Shown here: piece after piece, positions 36,526 through 45,127 of the stretch | How the letters are laid out: the number at the start of each line of letters is the position of its first letter | Numbering within the stretch: position 1 is the stretch's first letter | DNA from: Marimonas arenosa | GTDB lineage: Bacteria; Pseudomonadota; Alphaproteobacteria; Rhodobacterales; Rhodobacteraceae | Length of the DNA: 64,000 nucleotides | Assembly: GCF_030848945.1 (NCBI RefSeq) | Contig: NZ_JANHAX010000004.1 | Coordinates: 30,001-94,000 of the forward strand | Direction: 5' to 3' | Notes under the pieces: generated by a model | Told to the model about the DNA's origin: nothing | Seen by the model: the letters and a program-made list of their open reading frames with translations, nothing else | Databases searched by the model: none | Translations under genes and position numbers: made by a program

Positions 36526-38748
36526 ATGGTTGTCGATCTTCACGAAATCGAACGCGAACTTACCGACTTCGACGTGCGCAACAGCCCGGCGGGTCTGTTC
36601 GAACGCTATGCCCGCGCGCGGGTATCTCGGTTCTTGCGGCGCCAGGTCCTGACGGTTCTTGGCGCGGTCGCCGTCGCGCTGCTGGTCTCCCCGCTGGCCG
36701 GGGTGTTTGCTGGGCTTCTGGTGATTCTGGGCGATGGGCTCGATTGCATGTTTCTCGCCGCGGTGCCGCGGCGCCTGGCCCAGGGCGTGGACTGCAACCG
36801 GCTTCGGCGGGTCTCGGCGCTGACGGCCGGGTTACATGCGCTGACCATTTCCGCCGGCGTCGCCATTGCCTGGATCGCAACGCCCGAGCATCCCGCCGTG
36901 GCGGTGGCGCTCGCCCTTCTGCTGGCAGCGGCGACCAACGCCGGGTTGGCGCTGCCGTTCAACAGGCCCGCCGGGCAGGTGCAGCTGGCCATCTTCGCCG
37001 TCACGGCACCGGTGCTTTTTGCCGCCAGCGCCGTGCTCCATCCCGCGGCGCAGGCGTCGATCCTGACAGATGCGTCTTCCGCGCTGGTTATGGGATTTGT
37101 CTGCTTGGCGTTTACCCGTCAAGCTTGGCAAAACCGGATCCGCCACCTCACGCGAAACCGGGCGCTGATCTGCCAGCGCACGGACCTCGTCCGGGCCAAT
37201 CGCCAGCTTGAGGACAGTCAGACGGAACTGCGCTATCTGGCGCTGGTAGCGGAACATGCCAATGACAGCGTTATCCTGTCGGGCCGCGACGGGCGCATCC
37301 GCTGGATCAACGATGCCTTCACCCGGATCACCGGTTACCAGCTGTCGGAGGCGCGCGGCAAAACCCCGGCCGAGCTGTTGAACGCCCCCGAAACCTCGCA
37401 GCGTGTGTCCGACGGGATCGCCCAGGCAGTGGCAGAAGGCCGGCCGCACCGCACCCAGATCCTCAATGCGACAAAGGATGGCCGTCAGATCTGGGTCGGC
37501 ACCAACCTGGTTCCGGTGCAGGACGAAAACGGCGAGGTGGAATTGGTGATCGCGATCGAGCGCGACATCACCGACATCAAGGCGCGCGAGGCCGAACTGG
37601 CCCGCGCCAAAGAGCGTGCCGAGCAGAGTGAAGCCGCCAAGGCGCAATTCCTCGCCGCGATGAGTCATGAAATACGTACCCCGATGAACGGTATCATCGG
37701 CATGGCCGATCTCCTGGCCGAGGCCGATCTTGACCGGGAAAACCGTCTATACGCCGAGACCATCCGCCAGTCCGGCGAGGCGCTTCTGACCATCATCAAC
37801 GACATCCTCGATTTTTCCAAGCTCAGCGCAGGCAAACCGGCCACCCATTCCGTGGTGTTCCCGCTGCGCCAGGTGGTCGACGGGGTGGTGACGCTGCTCC
37901 GGCCGCAGGCGCGGGCCAAGGGGCTCAATATCGACGTGATCGCCGACCCGGCGCTGCCCGTCCATGTGCTGGGCGATGACGGGCGGCTACGGCAGATCCT
38001 GCTCAACATCGCCGGCAACGCGGTCAAGTTCACCCACGCCGGCGGGGTGACGCTGAGCCTGTCCAGCTCGTCCGTCGAGGACGGTCACCGGCTGTGCATT
38101 GCCGTATGCGACACCGGCATCGGAATCGCGCCTGACCGGCTCGACCACGTGTTCGAGGAGTTTGCTCAGGCCGATGCCGCCACCACGCGGGAATACGGCG
38201 GCACCGGGCTTGGCCTGTCGATCTCGCGTCTTCTGGCGCGCGAGATGAGCGGCGACATCACCGTCGCCTCCACCCAGGGCGCAGGGTCGTGCTTCACGGT
38301 CACCGTGGTCGTCGGTCAGATTGTCGAGGATCCGCCCCAACGGCGGCAGACGTCGTTCGGGCCGCCCGAGGCTTTGGCCGGCCGGACCGTGCTTGTGGCC
38401 GAGGACAACCGCACCAACCAGCTCCTGCTGCGTAAGTATCTCAAGGGCCAGAAACTGACACTGCATTTCGCCGAAAACGGCCGCCAGGCGGTCGAACTCG
38501 TGGCCGCACACGACCCCGATATCGTGCTGATGGACATGGCGATGCCGGTGATGGACGGGCTGGCCGCCACCCGCCTGATCCGCAGGACACGGCGCGACCG
38601 GCCCAAGATCATCGCGCTCACCGCCAACGCCTTTGCCAGCGACAAGGCCACCTGCCTTGAGGCGGGCATGGACGGGTTCCTCACCAAGCCGGTACGCAAG
38701 AGCGACCTGCTGCGGGTCCTCGCCCGGGTCGCGCCCGGCCACACGTGA
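36526..38748 (+). CDS. hybrid sensor histidine kinase with PAS and receiver domains
   Basis: 740 residues. Several membrane segments (about 40-195) precede a coiled linker, a PAS domain (about 235-350), HisKA with phospho-accepting H381 (MSHEIRTPMNG), HATPase_c (NIAGNAVKF, DTGIGI, GGTGLGLSIS) and a C-terminal receiver with acceptor D in IVLMDMAMPVMDG. No HPt domain is seen, so an external phosphotransfer partner is needed. It sits between pncA (81 nt) and pncB (67 nt) on the same strand, an unusual companion for NAD salvage genes; a link to NAD status is only a guess. Confidence 0.88.
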   Translation: MVVDLHEIERELTDFDVRNSPAGLFERYARARVSRFLRRQVLTVLGAVAVALLVSPLAGVFAGLLVILGDGLDCMFLAAVPRRLAQGVDCNRLRRVSALTAGLHALTISAGVAIAWIATPEHPAVAVALALLLAAATNAGLALPFNRPAGQVQLAIFAVTAPVLFAASAVLHPAAQASILTDASSALVMGFVCLAFTRQAWQNRIRHLTRNRALICQRTDLVRANRQLEDSQTELRYLALVAEHANDSVILSGRDGRIRWINDAFTRITGYQLSEARGKTPAELLNAPETSQRVSDGIAQAVAEGRPHRTQILNATKDGRQIWVGTNLVPVQDENGEVELVIAIERDITDIKAREAELARAKERAEQSEAAKAQFLAAMSHEIRTPMNGIIGMADLLAEADLDRENRLYAETIRQSGEALLTIINDILDFSKLSAGKPATHSVVFPLRQVVDGVVTLLRPQARAKGLNIDVIADPALPVHVLGDDGRLRQILLNIAGNAVKFTHAGGVTLSLSSSSVEDGHRLCIAVCDTGIGIAPDRLDHVFEEFAQADAATTREYGGTGLGLSISRLLAREMSGDITVASTQGAGSCFTVTVVVGQIVEDPPQRRQTSFGPPEALAGRTVLVAEDNRTNQLLLRKYLKGQKLTLHFAENGRQAVELVAAHDPDIVLMDMAMPVMDGLAATRLIRRTRRDRPKIIALTANAFASDKATCLEAGMDGFLTKPVRKSDLLRVLARVAPGHT

Positions 38749-38815
38749 TTTCCCTTGGAGCAGGGGTGAAATCTGGCATAATACCGGCTTTGCAACGGCT
38801 TGAAGGGACAGGGCC

Positions 38816-40105
38816 TTGGATATCGCGACCCGCGTCTGGAACCACAAGTGGAAGATCGACCCGATCGTGCGGTCGCTGATCGACAACGATTTCTACAAGC
38901 TGCTGATGTGCCAGTCGGTGTTCCACAACAAGCCCGACGTCACCGTCACCTTCTCGCTGATCAACCGCACCAAGCATATCCGCCTGGCCGAGCTGATCGA
39001 CGAGGGCGAACTCAGAGAACAGCTCGACCACATCCGTTCGCTCAGCCTCAGCCGCGGCGAGTCGACCTTCCTGCGCGGCAACACCTTCTACGGCAAGCGC
39101 CAGATGTTCCGCCCCGACTTCATGGAATGGTTCGAGAACCTGCGCCTGCCCGACTACCATCTCGAGAAACGCGACGGCCAGTACGAGCTCACCTTCGAGG
39201 GCAAGTGGCACGAGGTCATGCTGTGGGAAATCCCGGCGCTGGCGGTGCTGATGGAGCTGCGCGGCCGCGCCGTCCTGAACCGCATGGATAGGTTCGAACT
39301 GCAGGTGCTCTATGCCCGCGCCATGACCAAGCTGTGGGAAAAGGTCGAACGCCTGCGCCCGCTCAAGGGCCTCAGGATCGCCGATTTCGGCACCCGCCGC
39401 CGGCATTCCTATCTCTGGCAGGACTGGTGCGTTCAGGCCATGCTGGAGGGGCTGGGCGAGGCCTTCGTCGGCACCTCGAACGTGCTCATTGCGATGAAAC
39501 GCGATCTCGAGGCGATCGGCACCAATGCCCACGAACTGCCGATGGTCTATGCCGCGCTGGCCGACAGTGACGAAGAGCTGGCCCGGGCCCCCTATGACGT
39601 GCTGGCCGACTGGCACAAGGAACACGAGGGCAACCTGCGCATCATCCTGCCCGACACCTATGGCACGCAAGGCTTCCTCGACAACGCGCCCGACTGGCTG
39701 ACGCAATGGACCGGCATCCGCATCGACAGCGGCGACCCGGTAGTGGGGGCCGAGATCGCCATCGACTGGTGGAAAAGCCGCGGCGAGGACCCGCGCGACA
39801 AGCTGATCATCTTCTCCGACGGGCTCGACACCGACAAGATCATCGAACTGCACGGGAAATTCCGCGGCCGCGCCAAGGTGTCGTTCGGCTGGGGGACGCT
39901 TCTGACCAACGATTTCCGCGGGCTGACGCCGGATGACGCGCTGGCGCCGTTTTCGCTGGTGTGCAAGGCGGTCGCGGCCGAGGGCCGCCCGACGGTCAAG
40001 CTCTCCGACAACCCCAACAAGGCGATGGGGCCGGCCGACGAGATCGCCCGCTACAAGCGGGTGTTCGGGGTCGGCGAGCAGGAACGGTTGGAGGTTGTGG
40101 TTTAG
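38816..40105 (+). CDS. pncB: nicotinate phosphoribosyltransferase
   Basis: 429 residues. It joins nicotinate and PRPP to nicotinate mononucleotide. Family motifs are NDFYKLLMCQ near the N-terminus, DFGTRRRHSY (with the autophosphorylated-histidine region before GTSN) and IRIDSGDP. The start codon is TTG at 38816, with GAAGGGACAGGG before it; no ATG lies in a suitable place. Its stop codon overlaps the end of the convergent AIPR gene, marking the left edge of an inserted AT-rich segment. Confidence 0.92.
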   Translation: MDIATRVWNHKWKIDPIVRSLIDNDFYKLLMCQSVFHNKPDVTVTFSLINRTKHIRLAELIDEGELREQLDHIRSLSLSRGESTFLRGNTFYGKRQMFRPDFMEWFENLRLPDYHLEKRDGQYELTFEGKWHEVMLWEIPALAVLMELRGRAVLNRMDRFELQVLYARAMTKLWEKVERLRPLKGLRIADFGTRRRHSYLWQDWCVQAMLEGLGEAFVGTSNVLIAMKRDLEAIGTNAHELPMVYAALADSDEELARAPYDVLADWHKEHEGNLRIILPDTYGTQGFLDNAPDWLTQWTGIRIDSGDPVVGAEIAIDWWKSRGEDPRDKLIIFSDGLDTDKIIELHGKFRGRAKVSFGWGTLLTNDFRGLTPDDALAPFSLVCKAVAAEGRPTVKLSDNPNKAMGPADEIARYKRVFGVGEQERLEVVV

Positions 40106-41862
40106 GTTCTCGCAGTGTTCCGCTGTTGAGAGATTTGGCGCACCTTATCAATAAGTGGTCGCGACTTTGCGCTGTCACGATCCATAGTTAGCCCAAGTTC
40201 AGCAATTGCCGTTCTTACGACATCCTCACAAGCATCGAACGCCGGTTTTGCAACATCATGATTGACTAGATGTTGCTTAAGGCCTTCGCAATACGCCTCG
40301 GCCGAACGTTTGGAAGCACTTTCAAACGTTCTATCCTCGTAAAGGTACCGGAAAGCCAATAGCAAATAAAATCTAAAGGGTCGAATATCTCGTTGCTCAA
40401 TTGGCAATCTTCGAATTGCAACTTCAAACCTGTAAAGCGCAAGCGAAGACAAAAAGTACGGCTCAGGCCGATGATTTTCACGAAAGACTTGACTTCCCAC
40501 GGAGCGCATTAGTGTTCCTTGATAGCGACTTGCTTGGTTCGGAAGCTCAATGAACATAGAAGCAAAGCTCTTGAGTTGCATGCTGATCGGAACAATCCTT
40601 CCCCGTTCAATATCATTCCGGTTAGCATACTGTTTTGTGCGCCTTTCGTAGTACAGACGGTACTCAGGTGGTTGGTTGCTGTAGTAGTCCTCCAAGTCTC
40701 TCTGAAAAGTTGTGAGGGCAAGAAGATCGCTTTCTTCCACCTTTGTTTGACGGTTAGTTGATTTTGTTACTGCCTGTGATACTTCCTCATTTGTGGTGTG
40801 GATTACCTTTATTGGAACAAGCAGATTGTCATCTACGTTGTCTGAGTTTTGGAACAATACGTGGCTGGTTTGGCAGCCGTTGACAATTTGATAGTCGACC
40901 AACGTGTATCGGTTCGAAGTGACTTTGATTTCGCGGGCAACGACAGTAACTCCGTTGTTTCTAAGCGCAAATTGGTCAAATTCACCTTGTCTGATAGTCT
41001 CTGCGATGTCTTCGTTTACAGGGTTCTGCCCCTGAAAGTCTCGCACATTGTCAACAAAAACTGATTTGATAATTTCACCGTCTTCGTCTGTAATCAGCTT
41101 CAGAAACTCGCTGTATGGCAGGTATCCTAGATAAGCCGCTTCAACGCCGTCGATTGCCGGAAGTGTAACCTGATTAGAAAAAACTAACTCTCGAACAATA
41201 CTAGTTCGTGTTTGGCGGAATAGTTCTTGAATGCTCCGCGCGCCGATTGGTTGGTACTGTACTTCAGAGAAAAGGTTGGTGTTCTCGAGGTCCGTTTTTT
41301 TTTGATTTATCGCTGCAACTAGATAATTGTCGTTGTTCCAATTTCCAGTACACGCGTAGAAAATTCTCAAGGTTGGATTTCCACGTAGTTTCGCTGCATT
41401 TGCGAAAATCCTTTCCTTGATTTCAATTAATCTCGCGACGTCACTATTGAATGGCATAGTTTGCGTTTCAGCGAAAATTTGGTGCTTAAGATTATCCCCT
41501 AAAGCAATGATAGCTGCTCCGTCGAAGTTCGATGATGTTTTAGCTTGAATAATTATGAACTCGACGTCCAAGTAACCGTTTACTGCTAAAACGTCGTCAA
41601 CAAAGTCAGCATCTGACGCCAATCTGCCGTTAACTTTCACTGCAAAAGCGTCGACGTTCAGATCTCCGCCGTCTCCGACCACCAAGTCTTCGGTTTCGAA
41701 TTCTTCAGAGTACCTGTTCGAGACAATGCTGAATGCGCAGAAGTGTTCAAATTTCTGAGAGGCAGTCAAGTTTTCCAAGCTACTTGATTGTGCGAACTCG
41801 TCTACTAGAGCGGATGTAATCGGGTCCATAGGAATCTTTTCTCGAGAAGTTGGTTTATTCAT
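40102..41862 (-). CDS. AIPR-family protein (putative abortive-infection phage defence)
   Basis: 586 residues from the ATG at 41862. The N-terminal part has a restriction-endonuclease-like pattern: GGDLNVDAFAV with the acidic residue, then LDVEFIIIQAKTSSNFD (E-x-I-I-Q-x-K). The central AIPR core shows FALRNNGVTVVARE and YQIVNGCQTSHVL. AIPR proteins are linked to abortive infection in lactococcal systems. Base composition is strikingly lower in G+C (roughly 40-45% by eye) than the flanks, which indicates transfer. The ATG at 41829 (MDPITSAL) is an equally good start: a TATAAA box overlaps the upstream ATG. It stands alone, with no partner gene. Confidence 0.8.
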   Translation of the reverse strand: MNKPTSREKIPMDPITSALVDEFAQSSSLENLTASQKFEHFCAFSIVSNRYSEEFETEDLVVGDGGDLNVDAFAVKVNGRLASDADFVDDVLAVNGYLDVEFIIIQAKTSSNFDGAAIIALGDNLKHQIFAETQTMPFNSDVARLIEIKERIFANAAKLRGNPTLRIFYACTGNWNNDNYLVAAINQKKTDLENTNLFSEVQYQPIGARSIQELFRQTRTSIVRELVFSNQVTLPAIDGVEAAYLGYLPYSEFLKLITDEDGEIIKSVFVDNVRDFQGQNPVNEDIAETIRQGEFDQFALRNNGVTVVAREIKVTSNRYTLVDYQIVNGCQTSHVLFQNSDNVDDNLLVPIKVIHTTNEEVSQAVTKSTNRQTKVEESDLLALTTFQRDLEDYYSNQPPEYRLYYERRTKQYANRNDIERGRIVPISMQLKSFASMFIELPNQASRYQGTLMRSVGSQVFRENHRPEPYFLSSLALYRFEVAIRRLPIEQRDIRPFRFYLLLAFRYLYEDRTFESASKRSAEAYCEGLKQHLVNHDVAKPAFDACEDVVRTAIAELGLTMDRDSAKSRPLIDKVRQISQQRNTART

Positions 41863-41896
41863 TTTATACACTAGTCAATTTTATGGCGAGCACAAC

Positions 41897-42313
41897 TCAC
41901 TCAATTCTCCCCCGCAACTTCTTCACCTCCCCGCGCTCCTTCTTCGCCTTGATCCGGCGTTCCTTGGATCCCTTGGTGGGCTTGGTCGGGATCCGGCGCT
42001 TGGGTTTCACCAGCGCCCGGCGGATCAGCTCGGCCAGCCTTTCGCGGGCGATGTCGCGGTTGCGGCTCTGATGCCGGGTCTCGTCGCACTGGATCACCAG
42101 CGCGCCGTCCTTGGTCCAGCGGCGCCCCGCCAGACGCTTCAGCCGCGATTTCACCGGGCCGGGCAGGTTGGGCGAGCGGGCGGCCTCGAACCGAAGCTCG
42201 ACGGCGGTGGCCACCTTGTTGACGTTCTGCCCGCCCGGGCCGCTGGCGCGGGTGAAGACTTCGGTCAGTTCCCAGTCCTCGATCTGGATATCATCGCTAA
42301 TTCTTAACGCCAT
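41897..42313 (-). CDS. arfB: alternative ribosome-rescue factor ArfB (peptidyl-tRNA hydrolase-like)
   Basis: 138 residues. The catalytic GGQ motif is at 27-29 (ASGPGGQNVNK), and the C-terminus is a basic tail (KGSKERRIKAKKERGEVKKLRGRIE, shown in part as KERRIKAKKERG) that enters the mRNA channel. It hydrolyses peptidyl-tRNA on stalled ribosomes. ATG at 42313 (MALRISDDIQIEDWEL). It borders the foreign AIPR gene on its 3' side. Confidence 0.92.
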   Translation of the reverse strand: MALRISDDIQIEDWELTEVFTRASGPGGQNVNKVATAVELRFEAARSPNLPGPVKSRLKRLAGRRWTKDGALVIQCDETRHQSRNRDIARERLAELIRRALVKPKRRIPTKPTKGSKERRIKAKKERGEVKKLRGRIE

Positions 42314-42327
42314 CGGGGCCACCGTAC

Positions 42328-42384
42328 GCCAGACAGGGTGCCAGCCAGGGTGCCAGCCAGCGTGCCATACCCCGGTTTCCGGGG
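42328..42384 (-). repeat. 12-bp tandem repeat element with WLAP mini-ORF, copy 1
   Basis: Three 12-bp units (42328-42363) with minus-strand consensus GGCACCCTGGCT. On the minus strand they follow an ATG at 42368 and a hairpin ccccgg-aaa-ccgggg (42384-42370). They code for a 23-residue peptide MARWLAPWLAPCLAYGGPDG..., ending at 42297 inside the arfB start. A related copy in the opposite orientation lies at 62651-62709. Confidence 0.75.
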
Positions 42385-42437
42385 ATCGGGACGACTCTTA
42401 CCGCAGCGGGCGGTGAGGTAAAACACCGATAGGAAAA

Positions 42438-42463
42438 GGGCCGCCCCGGCGACGAGGCGGCCC
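42438..42463 (-). terminator. Rho-independent terminator of the structured RNA
   Basis: Minus strand: an 8-bp stem GGGCCGCC / GGCGGCCC with a 10-nt loop followed by TTTT (42437-42434). It lies 11 nt after the closing stem of the structured RNA. Confidence 0.85.
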
Positions 42464-42473
42464 TTCGAGATTT

Positions 42474-42604
42474 AAGGAGGTGCACCGGTTAGGTGGGCAC
42501 CAATCCGGGGTGTTCCGTCACCCGAGGGCTGCCTCAGGTCCGCTTCTCCCGAACTGTTCCGCCGCACGACTCCATGATCCCTATAGACACTGAAGCACCT
42601 CCTT
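42474..42604 (-). ncRNA. structured RNA, 6S RNA (SsrS) candidate
   Basis: 131 nt bounded by a perfect 10-bp closing stem (AAGGAGGTGC with GCACCTCCTT). Inside are a largely unpaired 5' strand, an apical hairpin region (cagttcgggagaagcggacctg) and, on the 3' strand, a small hairpin GGGTG-acggaa-CACCC. A long closed rod with a central bubble carrying a 3'-strand hairpin is the 6S architecture, and tcgggagaagc recalls the apical gtccgagaagcc of E. coli 6S. A Rho-independent terminator follows. TTGACA at 42649-42644 on the minus strand may be its -35 box. It could instead be another trans-acting RNA or part of the yhhQ 3' end. Confidence 0.5.
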
Positions 42605-42659
42605 TCGTTTGTTTCGCCTGGGCTCAGGTTGCCACAGGCGCGACAGATGTCAAACAAAA

Positions 42660-43301
42660 TCATGTGGTCCGCGCGGTCAGCGACCCCACGATGATGCGGA
42701 AAGGCACAAGCGCGATCAAGGCGATGGCAAGTTTCACCCCCCAGTCGGCCACCGCGAGGCTGACCCAGAGCGGCGCGTCCGGCCCGAAGGTCAGGAACGG
42801 CGCCGGGCCCCAGGCCCAGTTGATCGCCGCGTCGGCGGTGGCGCCGAACGACAGCGAGGCCGAGAAGGCGATGGTGAAGAACAGCGCGGTGTCGAGCGCC
42901 GAGCCGACGAGGGTGGAGACCAGCGGCGCGCGCCACCAGCGGCCTTCGCGGAAGCGATTAAACACAGCGACATCAGTGAGTTGCGCGATCAGGAAGGCGG
43001 TGCCCGAGCCGATCGCGATCCTGAGCGGCACGGCGGCGTATTCATAGCCGTCGCCCTGCAGCATGATCTGGCTGCCGATCAGCGAGCAGACGATGCCGGT
43101 GACGAAGCCGGCGAACACCACCCGGCGGGCGGGGCCGGAGCCGTAGACGCGGTTCATCACGTCGGTGACCAGGAAGGCGAAGGGATAGGTGAACGCGCCC
43201 CAGGTCAGGAGGCCGTCGAGCAGCAGGAACTGAACGAGGATGTTGGAGGCCACCACGATGGCGGCCATGGCAAGGATGCCGGGAAGGTGCGTGCGGTTCA
43301 T
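42660..43301 (-). CDS. yhhQ: VUT/YhhQ family transporter for queuosine precursors
   Basis: 213 residues with about six membrane segments. The family pattern includes FLVTDVMNRVYGSGPARRVVFAG and RIAIGSGTAFLIAQLTDVAVFNRFR. YhhQ imports 7-cyano-7-deazaguanine/7-aminomethyl-7-deazaguanine for tRNA queuosine synthesis. Its stop lies 55 nt before the structured RNA on the same strand. Confidence 0.85.
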   Translation of the reverse strand: MNRTHLPGILAMAAIVVASNILVQFLLLDGLLTWGAFTYPFAFLVTDVMNRVYGSGPARRVVFAGFVTGIVCSLIGSQIMLQGDGYEYAAVPLRIAIGSGTAFLIAQLTDVAVFNRFREGRWWRAPLVSTLVGSALDTALFFTIAFSASLSFGATADAAINWAWGPAPFLTFGPDAPLWVSLAVADWGVKLAIALIALVPFRIIVGSLTARTT

Positions 43302-43376
43302 GATTTCTTAGCCCGTTTTGACATGGTTGCGGCGACATGGTCCGGCGACGTGCCGAACGGGCGGCGTATAATAGTG

Positions 43377-44291
43377 TCAACCCGACTTGGCAAGCGCGTA
43401 TTCGACGAACTCGGTGCGCTGGAAGACGCGGAAGTTGTCGTCCGAGATCATGGTCAGGCGGATCCGTCCCTCGGCATCGCGCCAGACCGCGATCCCTTCG
43501 AGATTGTCGTGCCGGCCGGTCCCGGTGACGAGGATTTCTCGTTCATCGGCGATGGCATTGGCGGTGATGGCAAAGCTGCGAACGCGCGAGCGGAAGCCGA
43601 AGCCGAGAAAGTCGCGCTCGAGCAGGTAAAGCCGGCCATCCGGGCCGAAATCCGCGCCGACGGGGAGGAAGTAACCGCGGCGCGGAACGGAAAGCTCCTT
43701 GTCCCATTGGCCGTCGCGATAGCGGTAGAGCGGGAAGGGACGTGTCATTTTGCCAGACCGCTCGGGCAGGGTGTAGAGCCAGCCGCGGTGATCGATTGCC
43801 AGCGCCTCGAGCGCGGCATTGTATTGCAGGTGCTGGAAATCGGCGTGGCGCGGCAGGCGGGTGGCGCGGCCTTGCGGGGTCGGATAGGCCCAGACGCGGT
43901 GGAGGCCTTCGAACGCGACGAAACTCACGCCACCGGGGCCGATCGCGAGTCCTTCGGCATCGGTTTGCCGGCCAGAGACCGGCTTGTTTGCCGGCGTTCG
44001 CAGGGGAGAAATCGGCTGCATATCGACACCGGTCAGTTGGCCAGCTTGACGAGCCAGCCGACCGTCGATGCGAAACCCTCGGTCAGAGATGGCGGTGAAC
44101 CCGGTGCCGTCCGAGGATATCTCGAGCCCGGAAAGCCCGCCGAAGACCGGATCGTCAAGATGCCAGCTGTAGGAGCCGAGATAAGTGGCTTCGCCTGAAT
44201 CACTGCCCGCGAGACCCGCGCCGGCCGCGCCCCATAGGGCCAGACCAAGCCCGGCCGCTGAGATCAGCGCGAGCGCAGTACGCTGACGCAT
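43377..44291 (-). CDS. secreted esterase-like/phytase-like protein
   Basis: 304 residues beginning [21 protein letters not shown], a signal peptide or anchor. A beta-propeller-type pattern follows ([71 protein letters not shown]), typical of the esterase-like activity of phytase family. It overlaps the mepA 3' end by 28 nt and ends a mepA-containing operon. Substrate unknown. Confidence 0.82.
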   Translation of the reverse strand: MRQRTALALISAAGLGLALWGAAGAGLAGSDSGEATYLGSYSWHLDDPVFGGLSGLEISSDGTGFTAISDRGFRIDGRLARQAGQLTGVDMQPISPLRTPANKPVSGRQTDAEGLAIGPGGVSFVAFEGLHRVWAYPTPQGRATRLPRHADFQHLQYNAALEALAIDHRGWLYTLPERSGKMTRPFPLYRYRDGQWDKELSVPRRGYFLPVGADFGPDGRLYLLERDFLGFGFRSRVRSFAITANAIADEREILVTGTGRHDNLEGIAVWRDAEGRIRLTMISDDNFRVFQRTEFVEYALAKSG

Positions 44292-45127
44292 TGTCGGGGC
44301 AGATCGGCAAGCACGTATTCGCGGCGCTTCTTGGGCGGTGGTGCGTTGGGGTCGGGCGGCGGCGGGTTGAGAATGTTGTTCACCCATTCCTGTGCGTCCT
44401 TACAGCCGTCGCCACGCGGCGGCGGATCCTGGTTGACACAGCCGCGCGCGCCTTTGGGGCAGTTCAGGCGGACGTGGAAATGATAGTGGTGTCCCCACCA
44501 GGGCCGCACTTTTCTCAGCCAGGCGCGGTTGCCCTTTTCGTCCTTGCACATCTGCACCTTGGCGCCGGGAAAAACGAAAATGCGCGCCACGCGCTTGTCA
44601 TTTGCAGCGGCCTTGATGATTTCATGATGTTGGCGGGTCCAGCTTGAATTGACATAGGCACCTTTGGCGCGGCGCATCGAGATCGAGGAGATATTTTCGC
44701 GCTGTCCGCGGGACAGGTTGAGCCGCTTGGGCGGCAGCATCCAGATGTCGATGTCGAGCCCGATCTGGTGCGAACGATGGCCCGACAGCATCGGACCGCC
44801 ACGGGGTTGCGAAATGTCACCGATATAGAGCCCGGCCCAACCGGGTTGGCGGGCGGCGAAGGCCGAGAGGTCTTGAACAAAATCGATCGTCTCGGGATAG
44901 CCCCAGTTGCGGTTGCGGGAGAGCCGCATGGCTTGCCACGTCGGGCCGGTTTCGGGAAGTTGCACGGCCCCGGCGACACAGCCTTTGGCATAACTGCCGA
45001 ACGGTTCAGACTCCTGACGCGACGCCGATGCTTTCGCGCCGAACAGCTGCTTGGCAAGCTTTTCGGCCGCGTTGGCGGGAAGGGCGAGCGATAGTGTGAT
45101 GAAGAACGCTACGGCGAAACGGACCAT
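44264..45127 (-). CDS. mepA: penicillin-insensitive murein endopeptidase
   Basis: 287 residues with a signal peptide ([20 protein letters not shown]). LAS-type zinc peptidase motifs are present: [14 protein letters not shown] (His and Asp ligands, about 117-127) and [12 protein letters not shown] (the HxH ligand). It cuts D-Ala-DAP cross-links in the periplasm. The start lies 18 nt inside the end of the MFS transporter gene. A Pro-rich stretch ([13 protein letters not shown]) near the C-terminus is an odd addition. Confidence 0.9.
   Translation of the reverse strand: MVRFAVAFFITLSLALPANAAEKLAKQLFGAKASASRQESEPFGSYAKGCVAGAVQLPETGPTWQAMRLSRNRNWGYPETIDFVQDLSAFAARQPGWAGLYIGDISQPRGGPMLSGHRSHQIGLDIDIWMLPPKRLNLSRGQRENISSISMRRAKGAYVNSSWTRQHHEIIKAAANDKRVARIFVFPGAKVQMCKDEKGNRAWLRKVRPWWGHHYHFHVRLNCPKGARGCVNQDPPPRGDGCKDAQEWVNNILNPPPPDPNAPPPKKRREYVLADLPRQCVSVLRSR

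Noticed and set aside
40102-41890. Restriction-modification locus
   Set aside because: The nuclease-like pattern has no methyltransferase or specificity gene beside it; an AIPR stand-alone protein fits better.
42474-42604. SRP RNA or RNase P RNA
   Set aside because: It lacks the ggtcaggtccggaaggaagcagcc core of SRP RNA and the RNase P consensus segments; the closed rod with a central bubble fits 6S better.
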